Source: an uncultured Porphyromonadaceae bacterium
GTDB taxonomy: Bacteria; Bacteroidota; Bacteroidia; Bacteroidales; Muribaculaceae
Direction of reading: 5' to 3'
DNA: 5,771 nucleotides
Assembly (NCBI GenBank): GCA_902494595.1
Contig: CABUTY010000103.1
Span: forward strand, 1 to 5,771
The notes beneath the pieces are model-generated. The model saw only the letters and a list, made by a program, of their open reading frames with translations. It was not told the DNA's origin and did not search any database. Position 1 is the stretch's first letter, and every line of letters starts with the position of its first letter. The translations under genes were made by a program, and so were the position numbers. Below are positions 1-5,771 of the stretch, one piece after another.

Positions 1-848
1 CAGGTGAAGCGCGGAGAATGTGCAGACTGCTGCGGAGAGTCGTCGCCACGTCGCTGACCGCTCTTGCCGATGCAGGCATAGATGTGCCCGATGCTGTGGT
101 GACAGGTACCGGAATGGGATGCATGGAGAACTCCGAGAAATTTCTCACCGACCTGTGCATCAACGGTGAGTCATTGCTGAAGCCAACGCTTTTCATGCAG
201 TCCACCCACAACACCATAGGTTCGCTGATAGGCATACTCCTCAAGGCTCACGGCTATAACACCACGTATTCCAACGGAAGCCTCTCCTTCGGCAGCGCCC
301 TTCTCGACGCGTGGCTGCTGCTGCGCGAGGGAACTGTGGAAAATGCCCTTGTCGGAGCCCATGATGAAACCTCTCCATTGATGGCCGAGGCAATGGCCAT
401 GCATACCCCGGCGGTCTCTTTCATGTCGGAAACGTCGGTATCCATGGCATTGGCGGCGGTGCCGCATTACTGCGGCGACCCGGAAATCACTCGTGTGGAG
501 CTTCGCGATGGCCTTCCCTCCGAATATGTGGCGGAGACGATAGATAAAGATAAGCCGGGAATTGTTGTAGCCGGCTGCGGAGGATACCTTGCCGACGAGC
601 CTTTTTATGAGGAATTGTTGCGGCATGTGCCGGAGGATGTGGCGGTTGTGGAGTATAAACATATTTTCGGCGAGAATTTCTCATCTCCGGCCATGGGACT
701 CTATGTGGCCTACAGCATCATGCGCGATGGCACTCTACCTCCTTTCATGATCAGGAGAGGAAAGGCGCCGACTGACCGGAACAGCGTCATGGTGATTACT
801 CCCGAAAGTATTGTGACACTCAAAAGCACGGGGTCATGTGGTGGCTGA
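1..848 (+). CDS. Beta-ketoacyl synthase-like protein, chain-length-factor type (5'-truncated by window edge)
   Basis: The reading frame is open to the left edge; its first complete codon is at base 3. The in-frame ATG at base 18 is probably internal, because the residues around it (GEARRMCR) resemble the conserved 'ARRMSR' segment of the ketosynthase N-terminal-like family (PF13723 type) in Bacteroidota pigment clusters. About 281 residues are present; roughly a quarter of the protein is probably missing. Family landmarks follow in order: a TGTGMGCMEN segment (about 105-135), QSTHNTIGS (about 198-224), the elbow region TTYSNGSLSFG (about 261-293) and YKHIFGENF (654-680). No cysteine lies at the elbow, and the usual catalytic histidine sites look replaced (Gly/Cys near 570-580, Glu at 672). 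This suggests a chain-length-factor partner of an active ketosynthase elsewhere in the cluster, acting on acyl carrier protein-bound polyene chains in the cytoplasm. The last 13 bases overlap the next gene. The family is well supported; the product is inferred. Confidence 0.85.
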   Translation, partial: GEARRMCRLLRRVVATSLTALADAGIDVPDAVVTGTGMGCMENSEKFLTDLCINGESLLKPTLFMQSTHNTIGSLIGILLKAHGYNTTYSNGSLSFGSALLDAWLLLREGTVENALVGAHDETSPLMAEAMAMHTPAVSFMSETSVSMALAAVPHYCGDPEITRVELRDGLPSEYVAETIDKDKPGIVVAGCGGYLADEPFYEELLRHVPEDVAVVEYKHIFGENFSSPAMGLYVAYSIMRDGTLPPFMIRRGKAPTDRNSVMVITPESIVTLKSTGSCGG

Positions 849-1195
849 TTCTTCTGAGCGCCATCCAGTGTCTGGCATTGTCGGCAGGGCAGGTCACTCT
901 CAAGGTAGCCCTCGAGAGGATGCCGTCGTTCGGCTGGAGCAGCCGGTTCTGGGTTGAGGGGGTGCTTGTTAACTGGTGGCTGCTGGCGAGCGGACTGCTG
1001 TTTGGCGGAGGGTCGCTGCTGTGGATGTATATCCTGCGCCATTATCCTCTGAGTATCGCCTACCCCTTGTCGAGTCTCAGTTTTGTGATAGCCACGGTGC
1101 TGGCTGTGGTGGTGTTTCAGGAGACGGTACCATTTACCCGCTGGATAGGGGTGTTTATGATTATGGCCGGCTGCGCGTTGGTAGCCGTAAAATAG
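836..1195 (+). CDS. Small four-helix SMR/EamA-type membrane transporter (ArnE-like)
   Basis: This 119-residue protein is almost entirely hydrophobic, with four predicted membrane helices at about residues 2-25, 45-66, 73-93 and 101-118. That is the size and topology of small multidrug resistance proteins and of half-size EamA proteins such as the ArnE/ArnF undecaprenyl-phospho-aminoarabinose flippase subunits. The helix 3 motif PLSIAYPLSSLSFV, followed by a helix ending in FQETVPF, is typical of this superfamily. The essential Glu in helix 1 of EmrE-type drug pumps appears to be Gln19 (SAGQVTLK), as in lipid-flippase-like rather than drug-exporting members. The protein would work as a homo- or heterodimer in the inner membrane, and in this context a role in flipping a lipid-linked intermediate is plausible but unproven. 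The start overlaps the upstream stop by 13 bases, with only a weak G-rich stretch (830-833) as a ribosome site, which suggests translational coupling. Confidence 0.85.
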   Translation: MWWLILLSAIQCLALSAGQVTLKVALERMPSFGWSSRFWVEGVLVNWWLLASGLLFGGGSLLWMYILRHYPLSIAYPLSSLSFVIATVLAVVVFQETVPFTRWIGVFMIMAGCALVAVK

Positions 1196-1201
1196 GTAGT
1201 T

Positions 1202-1840
1202 ATGAAATTGATACACAGGATATTGGTGACTCTTGCACTGCTGTTGCTGACGGTGGCGGATGCCGTATCGGCGCCATTGAGCGCGGCAAGGCAGAAAGAG
1301 GTGGTGGCGTCACTGTCGAAGGCGGCTGCCGCTATGTCGTCTATGAGTTGCGATATAGTGCAGACCAAGCAGATGTCGCTGCTGAAAGACAAGATGGTGT
1401 CGCGGGGCAAGATGTACTATAAGAAAAGCAACAAGCTGCGTTGGGAATATACATCGCCCTATACCTACAGTTTCATCCTCAACGGCACCAAAGCATCCAT
1501 GAAGGGGAAGAACCGCAAGGATGTTGTGGATGTCGAAAACAACAAGGTTTTCAAGGAGATATCGCGCATCATGATGAGCACGGTCACGGGGAACGCCCTG
1601 ACGAGCACGTCGGATTTTACGTCGACTGTGGCCGACGGCAATGCCACATGGGAGGTGACTCTGCTGCCGAAACGTCGCGACCTCAGACAGATGTTCTCCA
1701 AAATAATCCTCTCGTTCCGCAAATGCGACAGTCAGGTGCAGCGCATCCGTCTATACGAGAAAAAAGGGGATGTCACCACCATAGAGATGAAAAATATCAT
1801 ATCACCGGCCAGGCTCAATGATTCGATGTTTGCTATATAG
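1202..1840 (+). CDS. LolA-like outer membrane lipoprotein/lipid carrier, periplasmic
   Basis: This 212-residue protein has a clear N-terminal signal peptide: a basic start (MKLIHR), a hydrophobic core through about residue 18, and likely cleavage at about residue 21-24 after an Ala-rich stretch. No lipobox cysteine is present, so the mature form should be soluble in the periplasm. The mature part follows the LolA pattern: a helical start, a strand containing CDIVQTKQMSLL (50-61), then the LolA-like signature LRWEYTSPY (79-87), equivalent to 'RWxY..P' in LolA, followed by beta-rich sequence forming a half barrel. Housekeeping LolA shuttles lipoproteins to the outer membrane. LolA-like genes are also regular members of aryl-polyene and flexirubin clusters, where they are thought to carry the pigment lipid or a lipoprotein needed for its export. 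The gene starts 6 bases after the upstream stop and its end overlaps the next gene by 23 bases. The specific cargo is unknown. Confidence 0.85.
   Translation: MKLIHRILVTLALLLLTVADAVSAPLSAARQKEVVASLSKAAAAMSSMSCDIVQTKQMSLLKDKMVSRGKMYYKKSNKLRWEYTSPYTYSFILNGTKASMKGKNRKDVVDVENNKVFKEISRIMMSTVTGNALTSTSDFTSTVADGNATWEVTLLPKRRDLRQMFSKIILSFRKCDSQVQRIRLYEKKGDVTTIEMKNIISPARLNDSMFAI
1818..1840 (+). other. 23-base overlap of two genes in different frames
   Basis: The last codons of the LolA-like gene also encode the first seven residues of the next protein's signal peptide. The overlap implies ribosomes must reinitiate upstream of the stop, or load independently; no strong ribosome site precedes the ATG (only AGG at 1811-1813). 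Comparable but shorter overlaps exist at 836-848, 2260-2276 and 4579-4582, so the whole segment behaves as a coupled operon. Confidence 0.7.
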
Positions 1841-2276
1841 CTTTTTATTGATGGCGATGACGCTGCCGGCAGTTGCCGCGCAGCCATTGCGATACCGCTT
1901 CTCGCTGAGTGCGAAAAACGGCGGTATCGAGGGCGTCATGGTCATGAACCGCGAGGATAATGATATTATTGGATGCATGTTCAATGAGTTCGGCGTCTCA
2001 GGCATTGATTTCTCCTACAACATTGACAGGCATTCCGTGAAGCTGCTGCACGTGATGCCGTTTCTCGACAGATGGTATATACGGATGGTTCTCCGCAGAG
2101 ACCTGAAATATTGTGTCGAACTTCTCACGGGGATGCCGTGCAAGCCCGGAAGAATGTTCGATATAAGCCGCGACGACGGCTCCATGACTCTCTCTGACCG
2201 ACAATATAATCTTACATTCACTTTCTCGCCTCTGGAGGGAACTTTGACGGAATACAGCGATGGAACTGAGGAATAA
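1818..2276 (+). CDS. Exported protein of unknown function, pigment-cluster associated
   Basis: I do not recognise a named family. The 152-residue product begins with a signal peptide (MIRCLLYSFLLMAMTLPAVA, cleavage near residue 20-22). No cysteine sits at the cleavage site, so it is not an obvious lipoprotein. The mature part of about 130 residues is predicted mostly beta: a strand pair around GGIEGVMVMNRED (35-47), then GCMFNEFGVSGIDFSYNID (52-70), and a basic segment RWYIRMVLRRDLKY (85-98). Small exported proteins with a similar 'NEFG...DF.Y' pattern occur, from memory, in Bacteroidota flexirubin/aryl-polyene loci. The ATG at 1818 is preferred over the in-frame ATG at 1851 because only the longer form has a complete signal peptide. 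The gene overlaps the LolA-like gene by 23 bases and the dehydratase by 17, which ties its expression to both. A periplasmic or outer-membrane role alongside the LolA-like protein is inference. Confidence 0.8.
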   Translation: MIRCLLYSFLLMAMTLPAVAAQPLRYRFSLSAKNGGIEGVMVMNREDNDIIGCMFNEFGVSGIDFSYNIDRHSVKLLHVMPFLDRWYIRMVLRRDLKYCVELLTGMPCKPGRMFDISRDDGSMTLSDRQYNLTFTFSPLEGTLTEYSDGTEE

Positions 2277-2631
2277 TCTTTATGAAGTGGAATCAGTCGA
2301 CACGACCCTGTCGCGCGTCACGGTGCGGCTTAAGCCCGACAGTGTGATATATTCGGCGCATTTTCCCGGCGACCCGGTTACACCAGGTGTGTGCATCATA
2401 GGGATGGCCGTGGAGGCGTTCGACCTTCTGGAAGGCCACAAATGGCGGATTGGCGAGGTAGTCAACGCCAAGTTTCTGGCAGTGATGTCTCCGGCGGCTA
2501 CGCCTGCAGCTCTCTTTACTTTCAGCCGCACGGTAGAGACGCCCGGCGGCGTCAAGACGAGCGTAATGGTGACTGACTCCGACGGAAGACAGTTGTCGAA
2601 GCTGACACTGAAATTAACGATGAATGATTAA
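2260..2631 (+). CDS. FabZ/ApeI-like 3-hydroxyacyl-ACP dehydratase (hot-dog fold)
   Basis: This 123-residue protein has the length of a single hot-dog domain. It carries the signature AHFPGDPVTPGVCIIG (33-48), matching the active-site loop and central-helix start of FabZ/FabA dehydratases (HFPGxPxxPG), with His34 as the catalytic histidine. In FabZ the second catalytic residue is a Glu (Asp in FabA) 14 residues after the His. Here that position is Gly48, and the nearest acid is Glu52, one helical turn further on. Members of this group in aryl-polyene and flexirubin clusters remove water from 3-hydroxyacyl-ACP intermediates to make the conjugated double bonds, in the cytoplasm. The altered acid site leaves open reduced activity, use of a different acid, pairing with a second dehydratase subunit, or a thioesterase-like role. 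The start overlaps the previous gene by 17 bases, with no strong ribosome site nearby, which points to coupled translation. Confidence 0.88.
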   Translation: MELRNNLYEVESVDTTLSRVTVRLKPDSVIYSAHFPGDPVTPGVCIIGMAVEAFDLLEGHKWRIGEVVNAKFLAVMSPAATPAALFTFSRTVETPGGVKTSVMVTDSDGRQLSKLTLKLTMND

Positions 2632-2644
2632 CGGTAAACGATAA

Positions 2645-4582
2645 ATGAAGCATCCGGAAGTCGCTGCGGCAATGCGTGCCCATGGGATATGTGTGGTAAT
2701 GCCCACATATAACAACGGGGCTACTGTTGGAGCGGTAATCGACAGTCTGCTCGATTACTGCGGCGACATCATTGTGGTCAACGACGGATGCACCGACGAC
2801 ACTACCGGGATATTGGCCGGTTACGGCAATGCAGTCACTACAGTATCATACGGCCGGAACCGGGGCAAAGGATATGCTTTAAAACGAGGACTTGCCAAAG
2901 CCCGCGAGGCCGGTTTTGAATATGCCGTGACCATCGATTCCGACGGACAGCACAAGGCTTTGGATATCCCGGCGATGGTGGCTGCGGTGATAGAGAACCC
3001 TGGAGCCCTGATTATCGGAGCCCGCGACCTCTCGAAGGTCGATATAAACGGCAAAAGCTCGTTTGCCAATAAATTCTCCAACTTCTGGTTCAGAGTGCAG
3101 ACGGGCATCGGCCTAAGCGATACACAGACGGGTTACCGTGTCTATCCGTTGAAACAGTTGCATGGACTGGGATTGATAACCTCGCGATATGAGGCGGAAC
3201 TGGAGATGCTTGTCTTTGCCGCCTGGCATGGCATAAGGATAGTGTCGGTGCCTATCGACGTTTATTATCCGCCGCGAAACCTCCGCGTGACTCATTTCAA
3301 GCCGGCTCTCGACTTCACGCGCATATCTGTTCTCAACACTTTCCTCTGTGCAGGCGCTCTGGTATATGGACTCCCGTGCCGTATGGTCAACGGTCTGCGG
3401 CATCGTAAACCGTTTGCCGGCGATTTCAGATGGTTCACGCATTCCGGGGATGTGCGGCGTTCCACTGCGGTAACGTTGGGAAAATTCTTTAAGTCGCTGT
3501 ATGCGGCGGCTTTTTTCGTGACATGGACCATGTGTGTGTTGCGCCCCGTGACTTATCTGCGTTTCCGATTCGGCAATGTGGGCGAGGAGAGCCGTCTGAG
3601 ATACCATAAGTCACTGCAGTATCTCTCGAAATTCATATTGCGAAACTTCCCCGATGCCCGTACGGAAATCCTTAATCCTCATGGCGAGACGTTCGACAGG
3701 CCGGCGGTGATAGTATGCAACCATCAGTCGCATTTCGACCTGCCCATACTTATGTCGCTGACACCCCGGCTGGTGTTTCTGACCAATGAACGTGAATGGA
3801 ACAACCGGTATTACGGGTCGCTGATAAGGCGTGCGGAGTTTCTGCCTGTGACGGAAGGTGTCGACGAGCTGCTCCCAAAGCTGGCTGATCTTCGGGACCG
3901 AGGCTATAGCGTGGTGATATTTCCCGAGGGTACACGGTCGGCCGACGACAAGGTGCTCCGTTTTCATCAGGGTGCCTTCCATATAGCCCGCGAACTGCGT
4001 ATGGATGTGGTTCCCATGGTACTCCATGGTGTCGGACATTACCATCATAAGCATGACCCCTGGCTCAGAAGAGGGAGAATGTCGCTGTCGGTGCTTCAAA
4101 GGGTGCCTTATGATGCCGACGATACGGCAACGCTCCGCAAGACGGCATCCCGTTTCCGCAGGCTTATCATGGAGGAACTTGACCGTCTGGCCGACGCCAA
4201 GGAGAATACTGCATATTTCCGTAAATTCGTAAGGTACAAGTATGCCTATACGGGTTGGCGCAATGTTTCGGAAGTAAAGAGGATACTAAGTCATTACGGC
4301 GAATATGCGGGGGAGATTGACAGCATACCGGCGACAACGGGCAGTGTGGCCCTGCGCAACGCCGGCACCGGGGCGCTGGCGTGGCTCATGGCTCTCGTGA
4401 ACCGCCGCTCGGAGATTTATGCCTATATCAATGAAAAGGAGAATCTTGAGCTGGTGGAGCGTCTTGCCGACGTACCCGCGAACCTGCATTTTGTGCATGA
4501 TGTTTGGGACACCCATTTCTCGACTCTGCATTTCGACAGGATTTATGAGGCCGACGGCTGTAAACTCAGAAGGATAAAATGA
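2645..4582 (+). CDS. Fusion of family-2 glycosyltransferase and lysophospholipid-type acyltransferase, with a Rossmann-like C-terminal domain
   Basis: This is a 645-residue multidomain protein. Residues about 14-225 form a GT2 domain of the dolichyl-phosphate-mannose synthase-like kind: the nucleotide-binding start VVMPTYNNG (17-25), VVNDGCTDDT (44-53) and the metal/sugar-binding DSDGQH (98-103). Two hydrophobic segments follow (about 226-244 and 284-303) and probably hold the protein at the inner membrane. Residues about 340-500 form a PlsC-type acyltransferase with the HX4D catalytic motif NHQSHFD (His360, Asp365) and the glycerophosphate/substrate-binding FPEGTRS (426-432). Residues about 520-640 look like a degenerate class I methyltransferase-type Rossmann domain (NAGTGALAW at 572-580, then INEKENLE). 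Such GT2-acyltransferase fusions occur in aryl-polyene/flexirubin loci, where they probably glycosylate and acylate the product or its anchor. The upstream gap is 13 bases. Met10 (ATG at 2672) is an alternative start just before the first GT2 strand. The first two domains are certain by motif; the third is tentative. Confidence 0.9.
   Translation: MKHPEVAAAMRAHGICVVMPTYNNGATVGAVIDSLLDYCGDIIVVNDGCTDDTTGILAGYGNAVTTVSYGRNRGKGYALKRGLAKAREAGFEYAVTIDSDGQHKALDIPAMVAAVIENPGALIIGARDLSKVDINGKSSFANKFSNFWFRVQTGIGLSDTQTGYRVYPLKQLHGLGLITSRYEAELEMLVFAAWHGIRIVSVPIDVYYPPRNLRVTHFKPALDFTRISVLNTFLCAGALVYGLPCRMVNGLRHRKPFAGDFRWFTHSGDVRRSTAVTLGKFFKSLYAAAFFVTWTMCVLRPVTYLRFRFGNVGEESRLRYHKSLQYLSKFILRNFPDARTEILNPHGETFDRPAVIVCNHQSHFDLPILMSLTPRLVFLTNEREWNNRYYGSLIRRAEFLPVTEGVDELLPKLADLRDRGYSVVIFPEGTRSADDKVLRFHQGAFHIARELRMDVVPMVLHGVGHYHHKHDPWLRRGRMSLSVLQRVPYDADDTATLRKTASRFRRLIMEELDRLADAKENTAYFRKFVRYKYAYTGWRNVSEVKRILSHYGEYAGEIDSIPATTGSVALRNAGTGALAWLMALVNRRSEIYAYINEKENLELVERLADVPANLHFVHDVWDTHFSTLHFDRIYEADGCKLRRIK
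4568..4574 (+). promoter_or_regulatory. Shine-Dalgarno-like site for the FAD oxidoreductase gene
   Basis: AGAAGGA lies 4 bases before the ATG at 4579, inside the last codons of the preceding gene. It is the clearest purine-rich ribosome site in the window. Together with the ATGA stop/start overlap it supports this start codon. The spacing is slightly short, and many Bacteroidota genes do not depend on such sites, so the functional weight is modest. Confidence 0.5.
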
Positions 4583-5771
4583 CGGGCGGCGACGGCATAA
4601 CGGTGATAGGCGGGGGCATAGGCGGTCTGTTTGCCGGCGCTTTTCTGGCACGTAACGGCAGGAAGGTAACCATTCTCGAGAAGAACCATACGGCAGGCGG
4701 CGGTCTGCAGTGTTTTTACCGTAACGGCAAGATTTACGAGACGGGCATGCATATCATGGGAGGTTTCGGCAGCGACGGCACTCTCGCTCGGATATGCCGT
4801 TATCTCGGAATACTCGACAAGCTCGACATAGAGCACATAAGTTCGGAATGCTGCGACGAACTGTATTATGCTGTGGACGGCCGCAGCTGGGAGATACCCT
4901 CTGGCCGTGAGCGGTTCGTGGCGGAGCTGTCTCGTATGTTTCCCGAAGACAGCGAAGGCATCAGAAGCTATGTGGATGATATATATGCCATGACACGGCA
5001 TTTCGGACTCTTTTATCTTAAGCCGTCGAAACTCAATATGCTCATGCTTCCGGAAGTCCTCAAAGAGCCTGCCGACGAGTTCATAGCCCGCAAAGTAGGG
5101 AATCCGGTACTTCGGGAACTCCTTGCCTATCTCAGTCCGCTTTACGGAGGAGTTCGGGGCCATTCGCCGGTATACATTCATGCGCTCATCAATGTGCTGT
5201 ATATCAACGGGGCGAGCCGTTTCCGGGGAGGGAGCCAGCAGCTTGCCGACGCGCTCGCGGGGGTAATAGTGGAGAATGGCGGCAGAGTGCTGTGCGGAAA
5301 GGAGGTGGATAGCCTCGACATACGTGAGAGAAGAGTGACGGCTGTACGCACATCCGACGGCTCCCTTTTCGAGTCTGACACCGTGGTATCGGCGGTTCAT
5401 CCCGTGGAGCTGTTGCGCATGGTGCCAGAAGGCACTTTCCTGAAAGTGTTCATGGACCGCGTCAACAGCATAACGAGCACTCATTCGGCATTCTCTCTCT
5501 ACATTGACCTCAAGGAGGATACATTCCCCTACATTGACCATACCTGCTATTACAGCGACCGTTACGGCGACATGTGGGAACAGGCCGACGGGGAATGCGA
5601 CAGATGGCCGCGGACGTTCATGTACATGACGCCACCCGACAGGAACCAGGGACGTTTTGCCTCGCGTCTGCTTGTGCATTGTCCAATGAGTTTCAGGCAT
5701 GTGGATCAATGGGCCGGCACATCCGTGGGCCGACGTGGGGCCGACTATACCGAATGGAAGAGCCGATGCAC
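4579..5771 (+). CDS. FAD-dependent oxidoreductase, phytoene desaturase/CrtI-like (3'-truncated by window edge)
   Basis: The frame is open from the ATG at 4579 to the right edge, giving 397 complete codons. The family is usually about 490-520 residues, so roughly a fifth is missing. The N-terminus holds a dinucleotide-binding fold: ITVIGGGIGGLFAGAFLARNG (residues 7-27, shown here only as the key glycines Gly11, Gly13 and Gly16) with the ribose-binding acid Glu34, followed by the second FAD motif AGGGLQ (39-44). A central FRGGSQQLADAL segment (about 5221-5256) with an NGG.V....V pattern after it is the typical substrate/FAD region of CrtI- and retinol-saturase-like enzymes. These enzymes desaturate, isomerise or saturate long conjugated chains at the membrane. 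In pigment clusters a homologue probably tailors the polyene or its resorcinol/aryl end group; the exact reaction cannot be read here. The start overlaps the previous stop as ATGA. The C-terminal FAD-binding motif is beyond the edge. Confidence 0.88.
   Translation, partial: MTGGDGITVIGGGIGGLFAGAFLARNGRKVTILEKNHTAGGGLQCFYRNGKIYETGMHIMGGFGSDGTLARICRYLGILDKLDIEHISSECCDELYYAVDGRSWEIPSGRERFVAELSRMFPEDSEGIRSYVDDIYAMTRHFGLFYLKPSKLNMLMLPEVLKEPADEFIARKVGNPVLRELLAYLSPLYGGVRGHSPVYIHALINVLYINGASRFRGGSQQLADALAGVIVENGGRVLCGKEVDSLDIRERRVTAVRTSDGSLFESDTVVSAVHPVELLRMVPEGTFLKVFMDRVNSITSTHSAFSLYIDLKEDTFPYIDHTCYYSDRYGDMWEQADGECDRWPRTFMYMTPPDRNQGRFASRLLVHCPMSFRHVDQWAGTSVGRRGADYTEWKSRC

Noticed and set aside
171..662. 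Minus-strand open frame of 163 codons opposite the ketosynthase-like gene.
   Set aside because: Low-complexity, His/Arg-rich composition and no motif; the plus strand carries conserved ketosynthase-family segments.
976..1422. Plus-strand open frame of 148 codons crossing the transporter/LolA-like junction.
   Set aside because: It runs out of frame through two well-supported genes, and its translation is Gly/Arg/Val-rich without a domain or signal peptide.
2632..2644. Possible promoter or terminator in the largest intergenic gap.
   Set aside because: Only 13 bases are available, with no inverted repeat, T-run or Bacteroidota -7/-33 promoter pair.
2615..2648. Imperfect direct repeat TAACGATGAATGA / AAACGATAAATGA (11 of 13 matching, 21 bases apart) spanning the stop of the dehydratase gene and the start of the glycosyltransferase fusion.
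   Set aside because: It is short, AT-rich and only two copies; it could arise by chance or from local duplication and gives no clear operator or hairpin.
4543..5709. A 388-codon open frame on the minus strand opposite the FAD oxidoreductase gene.
   Set aside because: It is His- and Arg-rich with no recognisable domain, and lies antisense to a frame with clear FAD-binding motifs and an ATGA junction to the previous gene. The openness follows from codon bias of the real gene.

Overview
The window is a densely packed, single-strand stretch from what looks like a Bacteroidota chromosome. A gut-type Bacteroidales such as a Muribaculaceae relative is my best guess. The basis is moderate GC with frequent ATA (Ile) and TCG (Ser) codons, few strong Shine-Dalgarno sites, and protein families that occur together in Bacteroidota aryl-polyene / flexirubin-type pigment clusters. 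The taxonomic call is inference; nothing here, such as an rRNA, fixes the species.

Layout, all on the plus strand: (1) the 3' part of a ketosynthase-like protein of the chain-length-factor type, cut by the left edge; (2) a 119-residue four-helix SMR/EamA-type membrane protein; (3) a periplasmic LolA-like lipid/lipoprotein carrier; (4) a 152-residue exported protein of unknown function; (5) a FabZ/ApeI-like hot-dog dehydratase; (6) a 645-residue fusion of a family-2 glycosyltransferase, a lysophospholipid-type acyltransferase and a degenerate Rossmann-like C-terminal domain; (7) a phytoene-desaturase-like FAD oxidoreductase, cut by the right edge. Genes overlap by 4 to 23 bases or are separated by 6 to 13 bases, so there is no room for an internal promoter or terminator. 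This is almost certainly part of one long operon.

Reading the genes together (inference from family knowledge): the chain-length-factor-like subunit and the dehydratase would help build a polyunsaturated acyl chain on an acyl carrier protein. The glycosyltransferase/acyltransferase fusion would join the chain to a lipid or sugar-containing anchor. The FAD enzyme would desaturate or otherwise tailor the product. The small membrane protein, the LolA-like carrier and the unknown exported protein would move the product across the inner membrane and periplasm to the outer membrane. The partner ketosynthase, acyl carrier proteins, ketoreductase, MMPL-type exporter, starter-unit ligase or ammonia lyase usually found in such clusters are not in this window and should lie on either side.

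The most interesting details are catalytic-residue losses in the ketosynthase-like and dehydratase proteins, and the apparent third domain on the glycosyltransferase/acyltransferase fusion. No RNA genes, CRISPR arrays, insertion sequences, terminators or convincing promoters were seen.
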